The notes under the pieces are model-generated. The model did no database searches and was not told where the DNA came from. It worked only from the letters and a program-made list of their open reading frames with translations. The position numbers and the translations under genes are program-made. Positions 27,501 through 40,420 of a stretch of 64,000 bases of DNA are shown here, in pieces. The stretch's first letter is position 1. Each line of letters opens with the position of its first letter. Origin of the DNA: Hymenolepis diminuta (taxonomy: Eukaryota; Platyhelminthes; Cestoda; Cyclophyllidea; Hymenolepididae); the NCBI GenBank assembly GCA_900708905.1, contig CAADRB010000125.1, forward strand, positions 70,137 to 134,136, read 5' to 3'.

Positions 27501-30500
27501 TACTAATTATCATTGGCTTGTTCACAAGTGAATTCAATATTGTATTATTTAAGGCTATGTTAATTTTCACGCTTGAATTGTATTTAAGTAACTAAATAGA
27601 GAGTAGTTAAATAAATAGCGAGTATCTCAGAGATCAATCTTATTGACAAGTAGATTCTGCATTGTATTTGCCAAATCTGTGGTTAGTTAGACGTTTAAGA
27701 AGACTATCTCTATTTTTATAAGGCTGTCTAGGGTTCTGGGTGAATGGTGGGGTGCCTTCGTTCACTGTACTCCTCCCCAATTCAGGTTAAAAAGGCCAGG
27801 ATTTGAGAATGCGCAAAAAATGCAATCTGGGCTAGACTGTCTATGCAAATCCAGCATCGATATGACAATATCATACCTATATTTGAAGATAACCTGGAAT
27901 TGATTTTTTCTACTTTCTGTGTCTGGACTGTGGTTACAATGATGAAATGTTTTCTAAGAATTTACAAAAATTAGTTCACTGTGGTCGTATCTAGCTTGTG
28001 AACGTCCAAGAACAGATATGGAATGGAAAGCTATGAGATTAAACTGAAGTAGTTGTTGGACAGTGCCTGATTTTCCCGGATTTTGTCAGGAACTAAACAC
28101 CTGGTCTTTGTCACTGCATCCTTCCATTAATTCGTGCGTCGGGGTTAAACAAGCTACCTGAGGTATTTTTTGATATAGGAAAAATAGATGTTACAGAACG
28201 AATTGACTACAATATGTGTATGGCTTCCCAGCTAAGCTGTTCTGAAGGTAGCCTAATTTTCTGCGTTGATTACAGAAGATAGAACAGCCGATTTTTAATC
28301 CACTAATTTATCAAAAAATTGCTTTCAGATTTTTCCCTTTAATTGTCAGAATGTTTGTTTATCTATACATAAATAACTCAAATTGTAATAATTTATTGAT
28401 TTATTCTCAGATTTTCTTATTATTTTAACCGTACAAAACCATAAATCTGTTCTGATTTTCCTACTTTAATCTTGTCTTAAGTAAAGTAAAATGTTTTTAT
28501 TTGTTTTGTGCTATTCCGCAGACATAATAGACAAAAATTTTCCTGTAGTTTTCTTTAAAAAATACGAATTTCAAGGTTTTCCCAACCTATGGCACATTTT
28601 AAATCTTTATTAATCCATTTTACCAATCATCTCAATAAGGGTGAGTTGCAAGTGAGGTCGGAATTCTGCAAATACATTGAAATTGTAGTGCGAAAATATG
28701 TGAATGCTACCAAGAAGAAACTGATTCAGTCAAATTCATCGGAATCGAAATGAAATTGGCGGACCTTAAAATAAGATCTAATTCATTCAAGATTTGATTA
28801 TTTTGCCTACTATTTTTTATTCTCATCTTTTATATTTGCTTTAATAAGGAATCAGCTATGGTTTGATTTACCTACCTGCGGCCACAATAGTCACTCAGTG
28901 GTTTGCAAAACGGCGAGCCACAGCAACCGGAATCTCAGTTTGCGGCAGCAGCATTGGCTCAGCCGTCTACTCCATCTTTGTTCCTAGACTTGTCAAGCTC
29001 TACTCCTGGAGAGGCTGTATGGCCATAATGGCTGCAATCTCCCTGAACTGTTTTGCAGCAGGATTCGTCTTCCTGTCAGTGCGGGAATATCAAAGAATGG
29101 AGCCGCGAAAGAAGCAGAACTCTGATGAAGAGGGAAAGAAGAAGGTTTCACATGCACACGAAAATGGACAAGCAGAGAATTTTGATTATCACAGAAGTGA
29201 TGACGTAAAAGCGGAAAATGGGCTAATTAATCATGCAAGTTGCTATTTACTCATTGTTAATCAGACTAAGCATCATACATTTCAATGTTATTATAATACA
29301 ACTTCCAAATTTTATGAAACTAACTATAAGAGAACCTCATATATGTTTATTTTTCCCATCTCTGGCCTTCTGAGTTCTGTTACGGAAAACGGAGTAGCAA
29401 GAGTTGACTAAAACAGGATTTATCAGGAGATGAATAAAGAAACATATTATATACTGAGGTTATTTAGTCGACAATCGTAGTTTTTTGATTATGCTTGACT
29501 GGCCAAATCAGTAAAGTGTTTAATTGAAGTCGACCACAAAAGGGTAGACTTATGGGTCATAGTGAATTATTATCTCTGAACACAAAATCACTAAAATTAT
29601 TTAATTCTATTGAAAAGTATGCTTTCGCTTAGGTGACATCAGTTTTAAAGAATAATAAGTGGCCGTTTGTCCTGCGATCTCACGTTCAGCCATCTCATTA
29701 CATTAAATGACTAATAGTGCCCATTTCTAGATTTGAATTTTAATGGTATAAAATATTTGTATATTAACAGGAGCAAATGCTTTTCCCTAACAGAAAGTGG
29801 ATAAAGAATCAAGTTATTAATCCGGGAAAGAAAGATTTGTGTTCGAAGGAAAATGGCGAAAGTGCATACCCTTAAATAGCACATTCTTTCGTGACAAATG
29901 TTTCCTTTGCGAATACCGACCTTATGACTCCACTTAACTGAAAAATTATTTTTTCGGGCAAGTGTATTTGCAAAAAATGGAGGTCTAAATATTACAGTGT
30001 GGAATAAAAATATTTCATCATTCATATCAATTAAGCTATTTCAATCGTTCCTTTTTAGAATCCTGAATTTACAAATTCCAAGGTCCCGAAACTCGAGCAT
30101 GGAGACAGACCTGGACGTCATGTCACAAATCCACCTGCTACAGTTCAGGAAGACCAAGCTGAGATGCAGCCAATGCATTCAAGTTGGTATACGTTTCAGC
30201 TTTTTCAGTTGATGATATCAGTAGTATCACATAAATTAACAAGTATCATATATTCTTGCCACTTTTAAGCCAAAACATTTCTCACGATTCCCTATTTTAT
30301 AACTTTAACAATATTATGTCGACCAGATTCTTGTGTGACATAGATCAACAATTTCACTGAGGAAAGAATGCATGTAGTAGAAAATACCCTAAATATTTTA
30401 AGTGAAGTAGAAACGAGGTAATCCCGAAGAATAGCGTAATGATACAGTTCTTCTAGTCAGAAAATTTAATTCAAAGATATGACGCTAACTAAGAGTCGCT

Positions 30501-33500
30501 AAATTCACCGAAGTGAAATTTATTTCAGTTAGGTGATCAGAGTATTTTTAACAATTTAACATACTCAATTCTTTCAATGTTCGTTAGAATTCATGATGCA
30601 GACTACTGATTTTTTATGCTAAAATTTGGTCTTTTTCTTTAAAAGAAATTTCGTAAACATGAATATCCATTCATAAAACCAGTATTTAGAGCGAAATAAA
30701 TAAATCTACATAAAAGAATAAGGAAGCGTTAAAATGGAGAAATTTATGCATTATTTAACTACACAATGACTTTGGTATGTGGAAAGAATTTACATATGTT
30801 GCAAATGGTTAGCTTGTGCTATCTTTTAATTCGCCAGATACTGATCCAGATGGTGAACGCGGTTTAATTATTCAAACTGATGTAATAGATTGTGCTGATA
30901 TAATTTTGGAAAAATGGCTATGACTGCATGGTTCTCTCAGTAACATTTGTCTTACTCTGCAAAATTTAAGAGATTGGTATTTTGCCTCAGTAAAACTTGA
31001 GATCGAATTAGGAGTAATAACGATATCGGTGAGATAAACTCAATGTGATTTTCTCCTTGGTAAAATCAAAGGTCATGTGCCCGTCCTTGATATTATTTTC
31101 AATGCTTTTAGGACGGATATTTTAAGCTCGTGCTTTTAAAACAACATCTTAAAACTGTGATATATGGAAGCTGGCATCTAAACGCCAATGGCCAGTGCGC
31201 TGGAAATTCACTGGCGTATACGGAAGTTAGTCAAACCACAAAATCGTATTTTTATTTTACAAGAACAACAGTTGATTAGTGATACAGTGCAATGCCGTAT
31301 CAGTTTTAATGGTGTGCAATATGAGCTGCCCAATTGCAATACGGTAGCAGTTATTCAGATTCGGGAAAAAAGAGAGAACATGCAGCTCAATCAATAGCTT
31401 CTCTTCTCATTTTTACTCAGTCTATTTAGCTAAGACCTCTCCATCCATATTATCAGATTGGTAAATAATAAAAAAATTCATTAAAATCAATTATTTTTAG
31501 ATTATCTCCTAACATTAACATCCATTTTGGGCACATATCAGTATATACTGCGCTATTTTTAAATGTGTTTGCCACAGTAGACAGGTATGAAATATGTATT
31601 GTTTTAAGGTTAAGTTAATAAGCGTGAATCTGTTAGGTTAATTCCTTTGAATGGGCTAAAATCAGACAGACTGGGTCAGAAATTCAAAAGGCTATATAAA
31701 AAAGCAGGGACATACAAAAAGAACTATCCTTATTTTTGAAAATGTCGGAATCTACGGTCTTAGGAATTTAGAATAGCATAACTTGACCTACTTTTAAAAC
31801 ATCAAACCTTTAACGAAAGAAATGGCTGAAACAAGTGACTGATTTTGACGTGGAACAGTGTTTACGCGCCTTATACTGTAAGAAGACCGAATTTGTTATT
31901 TTGGCTCTAGTTTCTATACTCGTTATGGCATTTTAAAGTTTGTCTGCACATTGATTATTAAACGTAAACTTTTTTCTTGCAAATTCCTGTTGTCATTTAA
32001 GATTGCCACTGGTGGATCCTGTTAGGTTCTTGGCTAGAGAGTAATATTTTGTTTACTTGTTTCATTTTGCGAATTCCCGACATTAGGTGTGGTCTGGCAG
32101 CCGTATATGTATATTTAAGACCGGTGTCGGATCCTTGTCTGATGAACACCTTGATCTATGTTTTTTGTGCAGGTAACGGTCACCTTCCTCTTGTGGTGGA
32201 TATTTCGACTGTGAACAAAGTTGTTGAAGATGTTTTGGGTGCTCGTAACAATGCAAAGCCCTATAAGCTCTCCAAAAGACACCGAACTCTATCCGTGGAG
32301 CCGTCTGCTGGAGCATCAATCTACGTGAAGGTAATTATAAAATTTATTTATTGGAGTGCACTGATGGTACAGCGGTAAACACGCATGTCTATCAAATTAA
32401 AGGTTATATGATAGACATTTATCCGTGTACATTCAGTGCCGTGAATAATCGACAACATTGGTTAAATCCTTTAGAAAAAGGTGGTTCAATGCGAGTTTCT
32501 TATAAGAGTAGACAAGGCATTTCCCTATGTCCAGGTAAATTTTTGCTACCACTTCACTTAAAGAGGTTGGAAATTTACCTACATGTAAATTATTAGATAA
32601 TATGAAACCTAAAAATTCAATTTTTAGATGGCTGAACAAGATAATAAGAGGAGAGGAAGAAAAACCTTTCTAATTTTGTGGGTAACTTTGAATCTAAGCT
32701 TTTTAAATTAATACAATGCAATGTTGAAAAATTATTGAAAGGAATGACTAGAATTCTGCGTAATGGAACCTTACACATTTAAGGAGTTGTATTTTTGTAT
32801 TTTATTGTATTATTATTTTGTGTTATTGTTAGCCGAATTCAGTTACCAAAATATAAGTTAGTCTGTTTTTGTTTATGAAAGTGTTGATCAGGAGCGATTC
32901 CGTAATAATCTTGCCAGTAGATAGTACTATTTGCTTTATTGAAGATTCAGATAATTAACATGTTAGAGTGATGCAATTATAACATTGAAATTAGAAGGTA
33001 AATTATCAGTTTTCCCATAACTCCCTAAACTAGCTGTGAAAATGTTAATGTTAGCTTATTATATGCTGTTCCCTCTATATTTTTATCTTTCTGCCTTAAT
33101 TATGCTTCATACTTTGGCCTTTCTTGTTCCGACATCATTCTACTACAATTTCTTACAGCCATGAGGCCTTTAATTTCTCTGAAGACCTTCATGGAGTCTG
33201 AGGATAGGTAAATTATTGAAGAAAAAGGAATATTTTTTATCAAAAATAAATTAAAGTATTATTTTTCATTTGTTACTAGTTATTAAAAAAATTAACCTAA
33301 TTGTTAGAATACGCCTGAATTATGCATCTTCGTGTGGTAGAATTTTGAGCTTAAGTTTGCGTAATTACATGTTATTATTAAATTCGAGAGATTTTTGGCT
33401 ATTTTGTGGAACTAATATGGTTGCAACACAAATTATCCCTGATTTATAAATTATCACAATGATTCGTTTTGATTAACCAATTTTCGAACAAAACCTTCAC

Positions 33501-35061
33501 GTTAGGATTTTAACCCGTACAATTCAAAGAATGTGTTGAGAGTCAGATTACCAATGAAATATCTCAGTTCAGTAATAAATAGGGTCAGTTAAATAAATAA
33601 AACCAGAAAAATATCCAATTAATAAAACTGTGACACAGATTCCGGGGCACTTATAATCGTACCTAAAGCTCAAAAGTTCAAAGGTCATGTGTGTGCCAGC
33701 TTAGACGGCCAAATAAATGCCAGAGTATTAAATGATTTTGGTAAATGTGTTTCATTTCTTATCTAGCATGACCAAGCTCATGGGGCAGGCATGCTTTTCG
33801 CTTCATCAGTATCTTTACGACCATACATGGAAGCCGGTGTTCATGTAGACCCAAAATTGCAAGAGGAAATTAAGCGACGACTTGAGCGTGTGACAGAACT
33901 TCCAGTCAATCGCGCCGATTTCTTCTATACAACCAGCATGGCTCGTTTGAACGAGGTGAGAAATAGTTTACGTTCAAAATATTTTCATACTTATGCATTT
34001 TAAGTAACACTTTATTTTCAATTTAGTTCATCTCTTCTCATAGTGTAAATGAATACGTACGCAGTGTGACAAAGATCGGTGTTGGAGATATTGCAGGAAC
34101 AGTTGATGGAGTAGCTGGAAGGGAAACTAAAAGACAATCTAGCAGTGTCGTCAGAATGCTTGCTGAGCTATTCGATGTTAGTCTTCTTCGCAGTCCTACA
34201 TTTGCTGTCTTACTTGCATCCAGTGTTTTCGGACTTCTTGGTAAGCTCGATTCTCTTACTCAAATTTGCAGTAAATAGCAATGGTAAATAAGAATTTTTG
34301 TCTTCAGGTTATCCTGTGCCCTACATGTTCTTATCAAGTGAAGCACAGAGCCTAGGTTTCACAGTAGAGTCGTCTGCAAACCTTTTAGTCTATCTCTCTG
34401 CTGTTAACACAGTTGGGAGAATTGTAGCTGGTGTGATTTCTGACTGGCCTTGCACTGATGCTCTGTTTGTGAATAACGTAGCTCTAATCACTGCCGGGAT
34501 AGCTTGTATGCTTCTTCCTATCTTGCCAACCTATATTGGCCATGTAACTTATGCAGTAACCTTTGGTCTCTCAATTGGTAAGAATCTTCTTCTTTCCAAA
34601 TAATGTCATTCCTTAAAACTTTAATTCATACTCAAAATTCCCTTTCAGCTGCTTTTGTGTCACTTCGTATTATCCTTCTGGTTGAAATGTTGGGTCTTGA
34701 TAGACTAACAAATGCTTATGGTTTCCTTTTGCTATTTCAAGGTGTTGCATTCATGGTATCTTCACCTATTCTTGGTAAGATATATTCATTTAGCAAACTC
34801 CATTCGAACAGATAAATAGTAGATAAATGTGTAAATTTCCCGAATTTTTTTATTTTAGCTGCCTTCTATGACGCATACAGTGACTATCGATTCACCTTCC
34901 TACTTGGAGGTGGGTGTTTGATTATCTCCGGTATTATGTGTATTCCATTACGTAAACTTCATCGCTGGGAAAAGAAGAGAAACGGTGAGGTTGTTGACCC
35001 AATCGAAAGAGGGTGTTTCTTCCGTTGCATACGGTTAGCGCGAGATCGTCTTAGAAATTGA
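21534..35061 (+). CDS. Monocarboxylate transporter-like protein (SLC16 family, MFS)
   Basis: A 12-TM plasma-membrane transporter. Ten exons: 21534-21813, 22234-22377, 28849-29204, 30083-30182, 32173-32330, 33767-33955, 34027-34240, 34308-34577, 34649-34774 and 34859-35061, giving 679 residues. Visible motifs are DGGWGW (36-41), the MCT signature before TM1, and WFAKRRATATGISVCGSSIG (from residue 159), the TM5 signature. A long polar central loop follows TM6, then TM7-12, with NTVGRIVAGVISDW around TM8-9 and a basic cytosolic tail. The sequence around TM8 resembles orphan MCTs more than MCT1, so the substrate (lactate, another organic anion or an amino acid) cannot be named. Exons 1-3 and 5-10 are well supported. 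The end of exon 3 (donor GAC|GTAAAA) and all of exon 4 lie in the variable loop and were chosen for phase, so they are less sure. The start is the first ATG after an acceptor at 21521, 12 nt upstream. Confidence 0.93.
24252..26900 (-). mobile_element. Degenerate Ty3/Gypsy retrotransposon, antisense in intron 2 of the SLC16-type gene
   Basis: Reading on the minus strand, the parts come in Gypsy order. Gag-like sequence (about 26.8-26.2 kb) is followed by a zinc knuckle CEQCQKVGYKEVYC near 25.96 kb, with Tyr where His is expected. The N-terminal RT region (DEELKRLGQRDILKPV, then DYSTGLNAALEPNRYPLQ) runs to an RT core at 25.55-25.30 kb with KTAHAIFQQIMDAL and YLGD. A connection region reads GFISYYSTFPPTLFNIQAPLNK near 25.1 kb in split frames. 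RNase H follows with AIIFAVKKMPKFLYGRHFTL near 24.8 kb, then an integrase C-terminal remnant (NQTWVRHRNHFRQR) near 24.5 kb. Stops and frameshifts split the frames. Protease and the integrase core appear deleted. No flanking LTR was delimited. It is inactive. Confidence 0.8.
30823..31397 (+). pseudogene. Coding-like remnants in intron 4 of the SLC16-type gene, family unknown
   Basis: Several short frames look coded rather than random: one with SPDTDPDGERGLIIQTDVID and ILEKW ending at about 30920, another with LQNLRDWYFASVK near 30.96-30.99 kb, and an open frame 31188-31397 with LEIHWRIRKLV and CRISFNGVQYELPN. They are in different frames and separated by stops. They could be decayed exons of a transposon or of an inserted gene copy. 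I recognise no family. Confidence 0.25.
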
Positions 35062-35415
35062 GGTTGTGATTTAAAACTCCCGTTCCTTTGAATTATTAAG
35101 CTCATTCCTTCCGGGACATTTTGTTACCGCTATTTACCCCCATTTAGAACAACATCTTGAATGTTAAATACCGCTAATACTCTTTACTCTACTTAAAATG
35201 TCATTTTTTTACTAAAAATTTGGGAGTTGAACTTAATACAAGTCTATTTTATTACTAAATTAAGCTCCCATTCTGTCATTTTGTTGAAATAATTAGATTC
35301 TACAATTTAATAGATTCTAATGGTCAATTTTTTTCAAGTTTTAAGACAAATTTCATATAAATCAGCAACATTACCTTAGAATTGCCATAACTGCAGCAAC
35401 AAATGACTCAAGATT

Positions 35416-35421
35416 AATAAA
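35416..35421 (+). terminator. Candidate polyadenylation signal AATAAA of the SLC16-type gene
   Basis: This is the first canonical AATAAA I noticed downstream of the stop codon, 355 bp after it. Confidence 0.45.
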
Positions 35422-36059
35422 ATATGTGTGGACGCGGTTAATTTCCTTTATCTTTAAGACCCTGTATTAGTTCACCAAATATTATTCGTAGGAAGGATGG
35501 TTTAAATTTATTCAACTGCCAGATCGATGGCAGGTTTGCCAAGATTTTCGTGCTAATAGACGCAAATTGGACAAGCGGACTGATTGGCACGGTGGACAAC
35601 CTTAAGACCATCTGTTGGAAATGAGACAAAACAGAATCTGCAAGCTTGAGCTATTCTTTATCGTCCCCTAAGAATTGAAAATCAAAAAAGTATTTTATCA
35701 TTACCATAGGCAAAATATTCACTTTTTTCACTTGAACCGTTACTGGACATAAGGGGAATAAATATGAGTTATTAAAGGAGATTAAGTAGAAGTAAAAAAT
35801 AAAACCAGGGTACTATAGGAGTCTTGCTAAATTTGACCAAGTCCTGCACTTTTCAGGTGAAGTCCGTTACTCTTTTCTAATATTCAAATTTTATGTTCTC
35901 GCCCTTCAGAGTTTAGTGACCAGTTTGTTAATTTGGATGATTAGCCAACCACTTCCGATATACGCTTTCTTCGAGTAGCCGAGGGATAATAAGAGCGAAC
36001 ATAATATCACCATGGCAGGACCAACTAGATTTCCAGTAAGAGTGTGAAGCCTGACCCTC
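35422..36059. other. Intergenic, nothing recognised
   Basis: AT-rich spacer between the transporter gene and an LTR fragment. The minus-strand ORF 35438-35629 has no recognisable motif. Confidence 0.5.
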
Positions 36060-36490
36060 TAGCACTCTCAAAATTACTCTTTACTTGAATCCACTATGAC
36101 AATACTTCGATTTTTCGTTCATGAAGCTGCAGTTATATTTTTATGATTCAAACTCCTAACTGTCATATCTGGACAAATTTATCGATTTTCATTTTTTTCT
36201 AACTGTCCCGTTTCATTTGAAAGACCATCTGCACTCATACCTCACGCGCGCCCTTGCCTAAGTGACTTCTTTAAGCTGTCTTTGTATTTCCACTCACGCA
36301 TATCCACGCAGACACGCTTGTCATAAACCGGCGCCTACACTTCCCTCTCATCCCTTCTATCCCTCAGCTCCCTCTCTCTTACTCGCTTGAATCTTCATTT
36401 CGGTTTGTCAATTCTTAGTGTTTTGGTCTGTAACTGTTGTTTCTGTTATTGGCTTCCAGCCGTTAGTCGTCACCCTAACTCCAATAAGTA
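36060..36490 (+). mobile_element. LTR-family copy D, diverged
   Basis: Reverse-complement homologue of copies A and B. Shared blocks are CTATGACAATACTTCG, CATCTGC followed by CGCGCG, CCTAAGTGACTTC, a CT-rich tract, TTTTGGTCT and CCGTTAGT. It is followed within about 150 bp by a broken mariner-like transposase, so two unrelated elements are nested or adjacent here. Confidence 0.55.
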
Positions 36491-36644
36491 CATTCTTATA
36501 TGCGTATTCCTCTTGGTCCATCAAAATTTTTACCACAAGGGAAATAATGGCAATATTGTTGTCGATATTTGAGCTCACTTATATTTTTTGTAATATAGAC
36601 TATATCGATAATTATAATAAATGTGTTTTTTTATATCAGATCTC

Positions 36645-37690
36645 ATAGCAGATATTATTGCAACTAATGGCATGAAAAGACACGCTGTTATAGTGTCCAT
36701 GAAAGCGAAACACAGGAATTTAGAAATTGCACAATTTCCAAAGGTCACCAGTTTCGTTTGCAAATTTAGATTGGAGCTGAATGAAAACAATGGAAATGGA
36801 TTGGCTGCCACGAGGAAGAGAAAAGGGCATTGTCAACGCTCCACTAACTCGCTCAGAACATCTGAGTTTGTGAGAAGAGTACATAGAATGATGCACGAAA
36901 ATCCCAAGAAGTCAATGAGACACCTTGCTAAAGATCTTCAAGTGTCTGGTGGAACGGGAAGGAGTGCTGTTCATCAGGACCTCGGATACAAGTCATACGT
37001 TCTTAGACGAGATCAGTTTACGTCGGCAAAAGCATCACAAGAGAGTAGTTTAATTCGTGCAAAAGGACTCTTAAACAAATTGATGCATCCAGAAGAATAG
37101 GAGATTTTCTCCGACGAAAGAAATTTCCACCAGGATAAAAAGTTAATCGAAGAAATAATAGGTGGGTATGTATGGGCGGACTCCACTGAAGCTCCACCTG
37201 TTATGCGCACGAAGTTTCCATCAATGGTGATGGTTTTCGGTATTGTTGTTAGCAGTGAAGAGCTCATCTTGACTCCTCCACTTTTTACTCGGCCTTAGAG
37301 TCGATTCAGATGCAGGTGCCTATGCGAAGACTCTTCAAACCATTGCCAAACCGCCTTGGATAAACAGAGTAGCCAATGGAAAAAGATCCTATTTCTGCCA
37401 ACAAGATGCAGCTCCATCCCATAGGTCTCTCAAAATCCAGGATTGTATGGCCGAGAATTTTCATGGTCATGTCACGCCAAACTTATGGCCTCCTAACTCA
37501 CCAGATCTTAATCCTTAGAATTATTAAGTTTGGGTGGGACGTGTTGTAAAGGAAGTTAATAATCGTAGCCATAATACCAAACTCTCCTCTCTGATGGGAG
37601 CAATAGCCCGAGGAATTGAGAATAGAAGCCGAAGGAGGATGTATAGAATAAAACCTAGGGTAATATTATTTTCATTTGTTTTGTTACAAG
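36645..37690 (+). pseudogene. Mariner/Tc1-like transposase, broken
   Basis: An open N-terminal half (about 36645-37098) has helix-turn-helix-like sequence (KKSMRHLAKDLQVSGGT) and a linker with LIRAKGLLNKLMHPEE, then a TAG stop. The frame resumes with IFSDERNFHQD (first catalytic Asp) and GGYVWADSTEAPPVMRTKFP. After a frame change, FCQQDAAPSH (second Asp) and TPNLWPPNSPDLNP (third acidic residue) follow, again with stops just after. Order and spacing match the DDE/D core of a mariner-like transposase of about 340 residues. At least three stops and one or more frameshifts make it non-functional. The terminal inverted repeats were not identified with confidence. Confidence 0.85.
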
Positions 37691-40239
37691 AAATTTTACA
37701 TTTTAACTATTAACAGTTTCATTTTCTGTTTCCCTGAAAGTGCATAAGGTGTCCTCAGTTGTCTAACACACCCTGAGTATACGTAATGATTACGTTAAAT
37801 GATAGACGGCTGCTCTTAAACATTTACAATTAGCGTATAAAATGTTAACTTTTCAAATAATTCATTGTGAATATATTTGCAGCGGTTGAAACAACGAAGG
37901 TAAAGAGTCATGTTACGGAAACTAAATAATAAATGCATCCATAAAAATACCTTTTTCCGAGGAAGATGTGAAACCAATACTCTAATTTTGCCCAAATACG
38001 CTTAATTTCAAATCTATTATAGAAATCGCCCATAAATTGGTCCGTTATTTGATGGAAGGCATCAGAATAAAATAATTAAGTTTATTGTTTCCAATTCCAA
38101 ATAAAAAATCTCAGCCACTGAAGTGAAGGAAATGATTGCGTTTGGAATATTTTGATTTACAATTTCCACACTTATGGTGAAAAATATTGTAGCTCGAAAT
38201 AAGCCCACAAAGCATCAAAATATAACACTATTTAGTTTGGGTCGTTAAGATATCAAAAAGACTCTGGGCACTCAGTGAGATGTTCCTGGACAGTAGATCC
38301 AATTTAGTTATAAGGCTGAATTTGGAGTTCTACAATAATTTCAAAAAAGATGTTATAATTTCCAAGATGGTTAACAGTATTTTCAAACATTATTTTGTGC
38401 GAAGAAAGTTAATCAAGGCGGCAATCTAACTGAACATCGCTCATTACCAATCTTACAAAGGTAATAAAATTAGAAAAAAAGTGAGCTATTTATATTAATG
38501 CCTTTGTTCTTCTGAGTTTCAATTGTTAAACAATGTAAAAAGAGTAAGTGTATATTGTTTCATGGGTGACGCATGATTACAATTTCGATGACGAATTAAC
38601 AATAGAGAAAGGCTTAATTTCTACAGTCAAGAAAATTCCTTCGGCTCTTTATTAAGTTAAGTATAACAGGGCATGATCACTTTTAAGAGAGAGATGGAAG
38701 TGAAGTTTCAGCAAACAGCGTAATTGCATTCTGTAAAAAAATCTCCATTCGGAATTTAACCTTTTCACGTTCACCGGCCGAATCGCTAGATCATTTTTAT
38801 ATGCTTTTTGGACGGGTTGCTCTCACCGCCACCATTCCCGAAGATAGATAAATAAGTCCTATCCAGTCTGTTACCCAGTGTACAACACTCATAGCTCTGT
38901 GTATATCTCGGGTAAAATTGATTTGAAAGTTTATTCGTCTTTTATGGAAACTAGCAATATTAAAACCGAAATCACTTTTCCGAAAATCATTAGTTGTAAA
39001 GTGAAACAAATAAGAGGATGGGACTAAAACTTTTAATAATACAAACCAAGCTTGTATTAAGAGAATATCTGGAATGATCAATTTCCCTACCAATGAAATC
39101 GGTTAGGTTAAACATGAATTAATTCACATTTGTTTTGTTAATGTCTATTTCTGTTTATAAGAGTAGTTGTGCAGTTATATAAACGAACACACGTTTAATG
39201 CATTCATCCTTATATATATACTATCTCACTCACTCCCTCTCCTGATCTCCGGTCCTTCTCTCAATAAACTCTGTCCATTATCGTCCTGTCTTCTCTCCAT
39301 TATGTTGCGTGGTGAAGACCGAGGGAAATTAGACGAGTGATAGGTCAGTAAGACTAATAGCTCTCTCTACAACTAAGATATCATTTACACTGTTTATATA
39401 CATCAATTTAAGCTTGTTCTTTTGTAGTGATAGATCATCTCCCTTGTGCTTGAACAGCTAGTTTCGAACATTTCGGTTTTCTGTACGGTGTTTATAGGGC
39501 GCAATTGGACATTCAAACGTATGCAGAACTTCAATCATCCTGTAAATTGGTGTTTATCTTATAAACTAAAGGACGAACTTCAGCTTTGATTATGACTCAC
39601 AAAGTTAATAATGCCTCATAAAGATTTGCACAGTAATTGTAAATAAATTTTATTTTATTTTAAGAATGCTAAAATAAAATTTATACGAACTTTTAATAAT
39701 GTATTATAACATAGATTCACTGTACCGTGATTGAGAAGATATTTAGAAACTGTGCAAGAGTGGCAAATTTTTGGATAGCGTAGAAGGTATGATCTAAAAA
39801 GTTATCATTAAGGAATATCTTATTGATTAGGTTGGGCAAGGTGAAAGTGCATAATGTCTATAAAATATAAGTAGGATAGAAATAAAGTATAAAGAATACA
39901 ACAACCTTGCCATGACGCCTCTCCAACAGCACGGAACCTAAAGACGAGTATAACTCGAATTGCTAGTTTCCCACTGATCCACGTTCTGCTTCCATATCAG
40001 TTTAACTTACTTCTGCGCCGGTTTTCATTGCCTACTTCCATCAGAAGCGTCCTTGGTGGCTTATGGTATGCAGTTCTCCAAATCTGTAACCCAATTTTCT
40101 TAGATGATAAGGGCATGACAAGTAAAGAAAGTGCTTAAAGCTTGTGCTCAAGTGGACGTCATAAACAACTGGATTGAAGGTATCGCCATAGAGAGTGGCT
40201 CGTTGCGGGAAACGATTTGTCCACTGTATTAAGCTACAT
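37691..40239. other. Intergenic, nothing recognised
   Basis: No supported gene. Around 39.19-39.32 kb a TATATAAACG box is followed by a CT-rich tract and CAATAAACTCTG, the order expected in an LTR (TATA box then polyA signal). I could not match it to the LTR family described elsewhere in the window. Confidence 0.4.
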
Positions 40240-40420
40240 GGCGTAAAGCCTGGGGTGAGTTAAAGTCCTATAGCTCAAGCCCCTAAGTTAACAGCTCAAA
40301 TCTGCCTCAAATTTGGAAAGAATACGAGGAGGTGATTGAATAATTTTGTTGGGCAAGCACAAAAAGGGACTGTGTTTTGGGAAGTCTGTTTACTATAGTT
40401 TTAATACATAGAGAAATGTA
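40240..40420 (+). repeat. Dispersed repeat R3, copy 1
   Basis: It shares with 48.69-48.85, 50.24-50.35 and 56.54-56.65 kb a core close to GGGACTGTGTTTTGGG followed by TCTG and a TTTACTATAG-like run. With 48.69 kb it also shares an upstream block GTAAAGCCTGG then AGTCC and CCCCTAAGTTA. The family is unknown. It may be LTR or SINE-derived. Confidence 0.4.

Noticed and set aside
32351..32596. tRNA-like A-box (TGGTACAGCGG) and B-box-like (GGTTCAATGCG) sequences suggesting a tRNA or SINE
   Set aside because: The boxes are more than 100 bp apart and no cloverleaf or 3' tail could be drawn. Probably chance.
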